Positions 35,185-42,624 of a DNA stretch of 64,000 nt are shown here, in pieces. Each line of letters starts with the position of its first letter. Positions within the stretch are counted from its first letter, which is position 1. The DNA comes from Paenibacillus terricola (GTDB lineage Bacteria; Bacillota; Bacilli; Paenibacillales; Paenibacillaceae). The notes below the pieces were generated by a model. That model was not told the DNA's origin, did no database searches, and worked only from the letters and a program-made list of their open reading frames with translations. Both the position numbers and the translations under genes were made by a program. The stretch covers positions 434,001 to 498,000 of the forward strand of contig NZ_JACXZA010000003.1 in assembly GCF_014779765.1 (NCBI RefSeq), given 5' to 3'.

Positions 35185-36096
35185 CTAATCTTGGTAGAAG
35201 ACTCTCTTCGAAATGATATACGTACTGATCGACAAAATAATCATGATGCTAATGAAATACAGCCAAGCCATCGCAGAGCTTAATCCGAAATCAAAGTTAT
35301 TGAAGCCGGTCGTCTTAATCAGATCGGTCATCTTACTGCTTGAGAACGAATCGATTATCGTATAAATGACGTTGACGAGAATAAGCGGACTGACCATCGG
35401 CAGCGTGATTTTCCAGAACGCCTCGTAGCCGGTCGCTCCTTCCATCTTGGACGCCTCGTAGAGCTGAGGAGAGATCGTCTGAATGCCGGCCAGGAAGATT
35501 AGAATCTGCACGCCCGATTGACTGACGATCGTGTAGATCCGATCGACCGCTCCTGTCAAATACGACACGATATTCTCGCTTACGCCGGCCTGCAGCATGA
35601 AACGTTCCATCTCGATCGTCCCGATGCCGCTGGATGAACCTCCAGAAGCACTTTGCTGTACGATCTCTTGTACCAGGCTGTTCATCTCAAGATTGGCGAT
35701 AACGCCGGAAGCCAGAATAACCGGCAGGAAGAAGATCGACCTTGCCAGCGCTCGGCCTACGAACTTCTGATTCAGCAATACAGCCAAGAAAAGGCTGAAG
35801 ATAACGATGAGCGGCACATTGACCACCATGTTCACGATCGAGTCCGTCAACGTGCGATTGAAGCTGGTATTCACGGTTAGCGCATTGATAAAGTTGTCGA
35901 AACCGATGAACGTAATCTTCATGCCGTCCGATTTCGCTTCAATGGTGCTCAGACTATACCGTATCGAAGTGATCAAGGGCACAAGGAAGAAGAGTAGAAA
36001 TCCGAGCAGCCAAGGCAGCACATAGAGAAAACCCCAGAGCGACTTCTGCTGTGCATAAGTCCGTTGCTTCATGTCGAGTTTCATTATGGTTTTCAA
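35185..36096 (-). CDS. Carbohydrate ABC transporter permease (MalF/CUT1 type)
   Basis: A 303-residue permease with six hydrophobic segments and the EAA motif LYEASKMEGATGYEAFWKIT followed by LPMV. A TTG start at 36096 overlaps the DUF5696 stop (TTGA); an ATG four codons later is equally plausible. The second periplasmic loop is longer than usual (about 125-175, with a Ser/Gly-rich SASGGSSSGIG stretch). It pairs with the permease encoded immediately downstream. Confidence 0.9.
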   Translation of the reverse strand: MKTIMKLDMKQRTYAQQKSLWGFLYVLPWLLGFLLFFLVPLITSIRYSLSTIEAKSDGMKITFIGFDNFINALTVNTSFNRTLTDSIVNMVVNVPLIVIFSLFLAVLLNQKFVGRALARSIFFLPVILASGVIANLEMNSLVQEIVQQSASGGSSSGIGTIEMERFMLQAGVSENIVSYLTGAVDRIYTIVSQSGVQILIFLAGIQTISPQLYEASKMEGATGYEAFWKITLPMVSPLILVNVIYTIIDSFSSSKMTDLIKTTGFNNFDFGLSSAMAWLYFISIMIILSISTYIISKRVFYQD

Positions 36097-38645
36097 GATT
36101 GCACACCGCCCGTCATATAGCTCTCCGCTTCCAATTGCTTGCCGTCTACCTGAACTTGCGAGCTGTTATAGTTTACAATGACATATACCCCGTTCGCATA
36201 TACCGTCTTGTATACGCCCTCGCTCAGCTTCTCGTGCGAGGTAATCGGTTGATTAGCCACGTGCTTGAGCACATCGTTAACCTCATGGTAGATGTCGGCG
36301 GCCTTATCCATCCACAGCTTGTAATTCACTGCATACAGGTCATTGTTATCCGTATCCTTGACCTTATAGTTCGGCTCGTAGATCCACTCGAAGAAGACGC
36401 CCGAACCATATTCCAGCGACTTCAGAATATACTGCCGCTCATCCGTATAAGAGGTCAGGTTGTACGGTGTGCCCGTGTAATTGATATAGCCGCGAATAAC
36501 CATCTGATAGAATGGAATTTCCTCATCCTCCAGCTTGAAGCTGCTGTTAGACATCGGTGCGTCCGTAATATCGGACAAGAATGGCAGTGCATAGGCATTG
36601 CCGCCCTGTGCCATGATGTTCATTCCGCTCTGGCGAATCGTATTCAAAGCAGAAGTCGAGATGTTCTCCGACTCATCGCGATCAACCTGCTCATGCTTCC
36701 GGTAGTCACTGTTCAATTGGCTGCCCAGGTCTCGTAGAGATATTCCACCTGTTTGGTAGCCCTTCATCCCCTTCAAGATGTCGTCCACATAACCGCCAAC
36801 AACGCGAGGCGAGACGACATAAGACGGCGACTTCGAGCGGTCGCGGCGATTGAGCGCCATATCAAGCGGGTACAGCTCGGCGACCAAGCCGCGCAAGTTT
36901 CGGGAAGCGTTCGATTTCTCATCGAAATCCGCCCCTGTGTTAGCCGTCAGTACCGCGATATCCGGGAACAACGTGACGTTATGTGCCTGTGCAAAAGAGA
37001 TAAGATTCTTCAGCTCTTTGCTGCCGCCAACTGCACCATCAACCTTAATATGATCCGGTACTTTATGGTCGAGGCCGCCATTGAACCATCCCGAATATTT
37101 GACCTTAATGTTGGCAATCTCCTTCGATTGCACCTGACTGATCATATCCTGCGCCTGCTTGAAGGTCGTAAGCGACTCAAGCGACGTATAAGGAATGCCG
37201 ACGAAATGCTTATCCTTAGCAATGCTGCCGACTAGCTGCATGTAGAATGGTACGTCTTCAACCTTGGACTCCGTTTGCTTCGCCGGCAGCCCGTCATGCT
37301 TCTCCAAATATTGCTGATAGTACTTCGCCATGGCTGGATAGCTGGCATCGCTTCCATTCAGGAAGGCATACCGCACTGTAAAGTCCGTCTTCAGAGGATC
37401 CTCTTGAAAATGCGGCAGCGTACGCTCCTGGTTGTTCGCCGTCAGTGTAACCAGACCTTTATTCGTCAAAGTGAACGAAGGATAAACATAGTTATAGCTG
37501 TTCAACTTGCCGCTGATGTCGGCGTTGATTGCAGCAACAGCCGCACCTTCCTCAATTATCCCGAGAAGCGCACCATGATTCTTAATAATGCCGAATACCG
37601 GCAGCCGCACAGCCTGTTCGTAGTTCGCGTCCTCGACCGTCTTCGTCGTCAGATCGTCTCCATATACGAGCTGCTGATAGGCCGGATATTGGGTTTTACC
37701 ATTGTTGAAATGAATGAGAGAGCCTGATCCGTCCGGCACGAACAACGAGCCTTGCTCTTCCTTCCCGCCTGCGCCGAAGAAGCTCAACAGCGAGATCGTC
37801 GCGATCGGATAGGCGCTAGGCGCATGGATATCCGCTTGCGGCACTTTCACGACAAGGCTGTCGCCATCCAGCGTATACTCGATGGATGCGAAGAAGATAC
37901 GCGGAACGACCTTGTCTTGCGTGAAGCCTAGCTCTTGCATATCCTTCTCTAGATCTTGTTCGGTATAGCCGGCATCCTCGAACGCCTTAAAGGCACGATC
38001 CAGCTGAAGCCCGTTCAACGCGGAGTCATTGCGATCGTAAGTGCCTTTGTCGGCATTTTCTTTGTACGCGATGCCCAATGCGCGTTTGCCCGTCTTATCC
38101 AGCTTATCGGACAGTTCCTTAAAGCGTGCCGCGCTTAACTTGAGGGGCAGATCAGCAGCCGACTTCTTAGCCGTACCGAACTCATAGGTGACCTTAACGC
38201 CTTTGTCGATCGATTCATACTTGACCTGCTTGTATGAGACGCTATCGGTGAACGTATTAATCGTGTTCGATTGCCCGAATTTGTTGTAGTACTCGATGTT
38301 CATCTGCGCGGACAGAAGAGCTTTATTGACGCCTTGCGCAGCCGAGTCCGAGTCTCTCTCCGCCGGGTTGCTGTACCAAATCTCACCCGATTGCTTATTC
38401 AGAACAGCTATCATGCCCGTCTGATCATCGACGAACAAGGCTAACCGATCGTTCTGACTAATCCCCTTCATCCCGGCGACTCGATTGTCACTGAACGTAT
38501 TGCTAAGCTGAGATCCCGACTTGAATGCAGTAACGTATTGTTCCATCTCGTCATTCTGCGCAGCCGTCTGCGTGCTGGAACATCCTGCAATTACAAGTCC
38601 GATCAGTAGTAGCAGGCATAGCAAGCCATTGCGGGTAATGCTCAT
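36093..38645 (-). CDS. DUF5696-domain lipoprotein
   Basis: An 850-residue exported lipoprotein with lipobox VIAGC (Cys21). AGGAGGAGGGG precedes the ATG. The body matches the large DUF5696 proteins found in Paenibacillus sugar-utilisation loci. A beta-rich N-terminal half (NKQSGEIWYSNP, LFVPDGSGSLIHFNNGK) leads to a TIM-barrel-like region (IKVKYSGWFNGG, FPDIAVLTAN, GGISLRDLGSQL, NIMAQGGNAYALPFLSDI) that loosely recalls GH101/GH-clan barrels, with candidate acids in SLRDLG and DITD. Enzymatic activity is not shown by sequence alone. It lies between the NHL/YIP1 genes and a permease pair and may present or trim oligosaccharides for import. Confidence 0.85.
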   Translation of the reverse strand: MSITRNGLLCLLLLIGLVIAGCSSTQTAAQNDEMEQYVTAFKSGSQLSNTFSDNRVAGMKGISQNDRLALFVDDQTGMIAVLNKQSGEIWYSNPAERDSDSAAQGVNKALLSAQMNIEYYNKFGQSNTINTFTDSVSYKQVKYESIDKGVKVTYEFGTAKKSAADLPLKLSAARFKELSDKLDKTGKRALGIAYKENADKGTYDRNDSALNGLQLDRAFKAFEDAGYTEQDLEKDMQELGFTQDKVVPRIFFASIEYTLDGDSLVVKVPQADIHAPSAYPIATISLLSFFGAGGKEEQGSLFVPDGSGSLIHFNNGKTQYPAYQQLVYGDDLTTKTVEDANYEQAVRLPVFGIIKNHGALLGIIEEGAAVAAINADISGKLNSYNYVYPSFTLTNKGLVTLTANNQERTLPHFQEDPLKTDFTVRYAFLNGSDASYPAMAKYYQQYLEKHDGLPAKQTESKVEDVPFYMQLVGSIAKDKHFVGIPYTSLESLTTFKQAQDMISQVQSKEIANIKVKYSGWFNGGLDHKVPDHIKVDGAVGGSKELKNLISFAQAHNVTLFPDIAVLTANTGADFDEKSNASRNLRGLVAELYPLDMALNRRDRSKSPSYVVSPRVVGGYVDDILKGMKGYQTGGISLRDLGSQLNSDYRKHEQVDRDESENISTSALNTIRQSGMNIMAQGGNAYALPFLSDITDAPMSNSSFKLEDEEIPFYQMVIRGYINYTGTPYNLTSYTDERQYILKSLEYGSGVFFEWIYEPNYKVKDTDNNDLYAVNYKLWMDKAADIYHEVNDVLKHVANQPITSHEKLSEGVYKTVYANGVYVIVNYNSSQVQVDGKQLEAESYMTGGVQS

Positions 38646-38662
38646 TTCCCCTCCTCCTCTCT

Positions 38663-39298
38663 CTATCTCCTCAGTGCAAGCTCTTTATATACCACGTTAA
38701 CGAACGACACCATTTGCTGCGTCAGGCTGAAGAACAACAAGCAAATAAAAGCTATAAAGCCCATTGCCACAACCGTCAGCAGGATCGTAGCGATCGTCTT
38801 GGATGGCGAATACTGGTGAATCGTCATATTCCCAACGAATAATAGGAACAACGACCAGAACACTGCGAAGCTGCTGAAGAAATAATAGAAAGCCGCTTCC
38901 TGCAACGAGATGACCTTACTAAGCCAAATCCACGGGAAATTAATGACGATCATTGGCACGAGCGCGAAACAGGTCGAAGTGAAAATGTCGACGAATTTCC
39001 CTTCGCCGTCCATCAGTGTCGTCAACGACCAGTTCGCCACGCACCAGAATAGAACCGGAACGACTACATAAGCGATCTCCATCAGCGAGTTCATCTCGTT
39101 CGGATTTATAAGATTGACGAGAAAACCGCTATATTCGGAGCTCAGGATGTTCGTAATGATCAGCAGGATCAAAATGACGAACGAAATAATGACGTTATTC
39201 CGCTGGGTACGGTCGTATTTCAAATCCCAAAAGCCATTAAAGGGATGCATGATGATATAGAACGGATATTTAATCAACTCACGATTCAATCGAAACAC
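38663..39298 (-). CDS. YIP1-family integral membrane protein
   Basis: A 211-residue protein with five hydrophobic segments, starting from a short cytoplasmic helix (RELIKYPFYIIMHPFNGFWDLKY) that is typical of bacterial YIP1-domain proteins found beside sugar-transport genes. The GTG start at 39298 lies inside the upstream NHL gene (20-nt overlap), indicating coupling. The role is unknown; in this context it could be a scaffold or assembly factor for the transporter or the lipoprotein complex. Confidence 0.85.
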   Translation of the reverse strand: MFRLNRELIKYPFYIIMHPFNGFWDLKYDRTQRNNVIISFVILILLIITNILSSEYSGFLVNLINPNEMNSLMEIAYVVVPVLFWCVANWSLTTLMDGEGKFVDIFTSTCFALVPMIVINFPWIWLSKVISLQEAAFYYFFSSFAVFWSLFLLFVGNMTIHQYSPSKTIATILLTVVAMGFIAFICLLFFSLTQQMVSFVNVVYKELALRR

Positions 39299-40751
39299 CC
39301 CTTATTCTGCGTAGCTTCTTCCTCTTCCACAGCACCCTTGCCACAAATGCAACCACAAGAACGACAATAATTCCCGTCATGATGGTTGGAAAATGCTCTC
39401 TGAGCACCTGCTTGCGATACAGCAGGAACGCCTTCGAGTAGTTGCCGCGGTCATAGCTTTCTTCAAAATAATGCATGGCTTCCTTGTACTCGCCTTTGCG
39501 AAGCAAGGACTTGCCGATGCCGGAATAGGCGTATTCGAGATTGGCATTCATATTGATCGTCTTGTTATAGAGCTCGAAAGCCTTCTCTTCATCACCGCGA
39601 TAATAGGCTCGAGTAGCTTCATTCAAGGTGCGCCCGTATTCGGTCGACTTGAATACGGTGATTTCGCCGAATGCTTTGTCCAGAACGAGGAAATCATCGC
39701 CGACGCGTTCAATGGCGACAGGCGTTTTGAACTGCCCAAGTTGGTTGCCGATTCCGCCGAACATGTACATGAAGTGACCGTCGCCGTTGTAAGTGAATAC
39801 CCTGCCCCTTGCACCATCGAGCACGGAGTACATTTCACTGTCCGTCACATCGATATCAATCAACCGACCGGGCCCTTGCTCTGTCGTATACCGAATATCG
39901 CCTTTCGGGTTGAAGTAACCCGTTCTTCTAAGAATGTCACTGCCCTGTGCATTCAACTTCTTGATCGTGTCGCCCCAGATGTCGCCGTTCGTCGCATAGA
40001 TGAACCCTTCATCGTTAATGTCCAGGTTCGTGAACTCCGTTGGGGTGAACATGACCATCTGGCTGCGCTGCGCCCTCGTCGACAGCCGTTTCCACAGCAG
40101 CTCCGTAGGGTCGACCTTGACTCTATTCGCACCGATGAACGAGGTGAATTCGCCGTTCTGATTAAACTCCATGAACCCGTCGAATACGCCGATAGACATG
40201 ACATAGATACGTTGTGCCTGGTCTGCAATAACGCGCACCGGCTGGAACTTGAAGTTCGAGTTAAGCAGATCCGATTGCGGCGGATCGATGACCTTAATCA
40301 CGGTCAGGTTAGCATCAAGCTCGACTACGCGTTGATTGCCGGTATCCGCTACAATCAGCTGCTTCTGAGGAGACACGAACAGACCTTGCGGATTGTTGAA
40401 CGTTTCTTTCTTCCCATCGCGCATGAAAGAGTCGATAATGCGAATGAGCTTGAACTGGCTATCGAATACAACGATCCGATTGTTGCCGGAATCAAGCACA
40501 TAGATTTGGTTGTCTGACGTTACATGCAGATCGCTCGGGTCCTTAAGCGCCCCGACGCCTAGCTCCTTGCCGTTCAATACGGTTGAAGCCTTATAAGCTG
40601 CAGGTGCGGCAACGGTTCTTCCCCAGTACGAATAGTTATAGGAAGAAGCGCCGGTATCCGCGTATGCAAGCGTTCCGCCTAAGCTGGCGCCGATCAGGCA
40701 GCACAGCGCAGTCAAGAGTAGAACTCTCCATCTGTATTTGCTCTTACGCAT
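39279..40751 (-). CDS. Secreted NHL beta-propeller plus TPR protein with C-terminal membrane anchor
   Basis: A 490-residue protein. A signal peptide (about 1-31, ends LAYA) leads to an NHL-repeat six-bladed propeller (about 60-360; repeated DPSDLHVTSDNQIYVLDSGNNRIVVFD-type units), two to three TPR helices (about 365-445, AYYRGDEEKAFELYNKTI and LLRKGEYKEAMHYFEESYDRG) and a membrane helix near 457-476 with a basic tail. The topology puts the propeller outside the membrane. Propellers of this kind bind ligands or proteins, so it is a good candidate for a structural hub. ATG follows AGAGGGGGG. It is translationally coupled to YIP1. Confidence 0.85.
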   Translation of the reverse strand: MRKSKYRWRVLLLTALCCLIGASLGGTLAYADTGASSYNYSYWGRTVAAPAAYKASTVLNGKELGVGALKDPSDLHVTSDNQIYVLDSGNNRIVVFDSQFKLIRIIDSFMRDGKKETFNNPQGLFVSPQKQLIVADTGNQRVVELDANLTVIKVIDPPQSDLLNSNFKFQPVRVIADQAQRIYVMSIGVFDGFMEFNQNGEFTSFIGANRVKVDPTELLWKRLSTRAQRSQMVMFTPTEFTNLDINDEGFIYATNGDIWGDTIKKLNAQGSDILRRTGYFNPKGDIRYTTEQGPGRLIDIDVTDSEMYSVLDGARGRVFTYNGDGHFMYMFGGIGNQLGQFKTPVAIERVGDDFLVLDKAFGEITVFKSTEYGRTLNEATRAYYRGDEEKAFELYNKTINMNANLEYAYSGIGKSLLRKGEYKEAMHYFEESYDRGNYSKAFLLYRKQVLREHFPTIMTGIIVVLVVAFVARVLWKRKKLRRIRGVSIES

Positions 40752-40767
40752 CGTCCAATTCCCCCCT

Positions 40768-41643
40768 CTACTCTTTCATTCCGGAAGTCGCCATCGTCTG
40801 AATGACGTTGCTCTGCGAAATGATGAAGAGCGTGATCGGAACGATCATTAAGATGAGCGCGACTGCGGCGCCTACGCCGGCCCGCGCTATGCCTCCGGCA
40901 GTGATCTGCCCCAATGCATAGTGCAATGTCTTCAGATTCTCGCTGTAGATGAAGTTACCGCCGTCGGATCCCCATAGCGCCGGGAACTGAAGGATCATGA
41001 GCGTCAGCCATGCCGGCTTCACGTTCGGCATTACGATCTGCGCGTAGATCCGATATTCGCTCGCTCCGTCAATCTTAGCGGCTTCAAGCAGCGCATCCGG
41101 AATTTGCTCCATGAACTGCTTCATGAGGAACAAGCCAAGCGGGAACGCAAGCGACGGGATAATAATCGACGCATGCGAATTGATCCATCCAAGCCACGAC
41201 ATGACCATGTAGTTCGGGATCGCAGTGACATGGCCCGTAAACATAAGCGACATGACGACGATCGAGAACAGCACTTTGGAGCCTGGGAAGCGGAACTTCG
41301 CCAATGGATAGGCCGCTGCAGACGATAAGATGATATGGCCGACTGTACCAACAATCGTAATAAACAACGTATTGACGATATAACGCGACAACGGCACCCA
41401 CGAGTTGCCCATTAAAGCGACCAGATCGTAGAAGTTATCCGTCGTCGGATTGCGTACGAAGAACCGAGGCGGGAATATGAACAATTCATCCAGCGGCTTG
41501 AACGCATTGTTGATCGCATAGATGAGCGGCAGCACCATGAAGGCGCCGAATACCGCTAGGAACAAGAACAGTATGAAGCTGACGGTAAAAGAGCGATTCA
41601 GCTTTTTCGGCGCACGCAATGCGCTTAATGTTTTGGTTGCCAC
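40768..41643 (-). CDS. Carbohydrate ABC transporter permease (MalG/CUT1 type)
   Basis: A 291-residue permease with the EAA motif LLEAAKIDGASEYRIYAQIV followed by MP. GTG start at 41643 after GGGGAGTG, 4 nt after the partner's stop. The C-terminal end SNVIQTMATSGMKE is the standard MalG-like tail. It forms a channel with the MalF-like protein just upstream and serves the giant binding protein and probably the two duplicated binding lipoproteins. Confidence 0.9.
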   Translation of the reverse strand: MATKTLSALRAPKKLNRSFTVSFILFLFLAVFGAFMVLPLIYAINNAFKPLDELFIFPPRFFVRNPTTDNFYDLVALMGNSWVPLSRYIVNTLFITIVGTVGHIILSSAAAYPLAKFRFPGSKVLFSIVVMSLMFTGHVTAIPNYMVMSWLGWINSHASIIIPSLAFPLGLFLMKQFMEQIPDALLEAAKIDGASEYRIYAQIVMPNVKPAWLTLMILQFPALWGSDGGNFIYSENLKTLHYALGQITAGGIARAGVGAAVALILMIVPITLFIISQSNVIQTMATSGMKE

Positions 41644-41647
41644 CTGG

Positions 41648-42607
41648 TCACTCCCCTACCCTTCTCAGCAGTTTCTGCGTTAGCATGTTCGTACCTAGCA
41701 TGATGACGAACAACACGGTTGCGATGGCGGACGCATAACCCATTTCGAAACGAATAGTGCCGTAATCCATCAAGTGCGTAACGATCGTATGACCGGCGTA
41801 GTTGACGCTCGGGAAGCCTGCAAGCGCAATCGAGATATCGGCAACCGCGAATGAGCCGGTAATTTGCATGACGGCGCCAAACATGAGCTGCGGACGCATC
41901 GATGGCAACGTAATGAACCACAGCTCCTGCCAGCGATTGCGGATGCCATCGATCGCACCTGCTTCGATCAACGATTTGTCGATCGTCTGCAGACCCGCAA
42001 TGAAGGCCAAGAAGCTCGTGCCGAGGCTGAGCCACAGCTGCACGATCATGATGATCGGCAGAATGTATTTCTCATTCGTCAGCCACTGGATCGGTTCAAG
42101 GATGAAGCCCCATTTGATTAAGAAACCATTCAAATAACCATATCGGTCACCTGAGAACACGATAAGCCAGATGAAGAAGACGTTGCCAGAAATCGATGGC
42201 GCATAGAACACGAGCGTCATGATAGCTCTGACCTTAGGCGAGAGCTCATTGATGATCCAAGCGAATAAGAAACAGGCGATATAACTAATTGGACCGCTGA
42301 TGACCGCGAAGAGGAACGTGTTCTTCACAGCGATCATGAATACGTCATCGTTCAGAAACAGCCGCGAGTAGTTCTGCCACCCAATAAACCGAGGAAATTC
42401 CAGCATATTGAAATAGAAGAAGCTGAGCGTGATTGAAATTATGACTGGAATAACGGTGAAAGCAAAGAAGATAAGCATGTAAGGACTCATCAGAATGTAA
42501 TAATGCTTATTCTTGATAAGCTCACGCATCAGATTCCCCAGTTTCGAATGCTTCTTCGGATGGACGAGGTCAGTAGAGACAGCAGGACTGATTGTTTCGG
42601 CTTGCAT
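41648..42607 (-). CDS. Carbohydrate ABC transporter permease (MalF/CUT1 type)
   Basis: A 319-residue permease; ATG after AGGGGGTGG. It has a basic cytoplasmic N-terminus (about 1-38), six hydrophobic segments and the EAA-type loop LIEAGAIDGIRNRWQELWFI followed by TLPSMRP. It is separated from the giant binding-protein gene by 17 nt and from its partner by 4 nt, so they are certainly one transcription unit. Confidence 0.9.
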   Translation of the reverse strand: MQAETISPAVSTDLVHPKKHSKLGNLMRELIKNKHYYILMSPYMLIFFAFTVIPVIISITLSFFYFNMLEFPRFIGWQNYSRLFLNDDVFMIAVKNTFLFAVISGPISYIACFLFAWIINELSPKVRAIMTLVFYAPSISGNVFFIWLIVFSGDRYGYLNGFLIKWGFILEPIQWLTNEKYILPIIMIVQLWLSLGTSFLAFIAGLQTIDKSLIEAGAIDGIRNRWQELWFITLPSMRPQLMFGAVMQITGSFAVADISIALAGFPSVNYAGHTIVTHLMDYGTIRFEMGYASAIATVLFVIMLGTNMLTQKLLRRVGE

Positions 42608-42624
42608 CGCATTCCACCCCCTAA

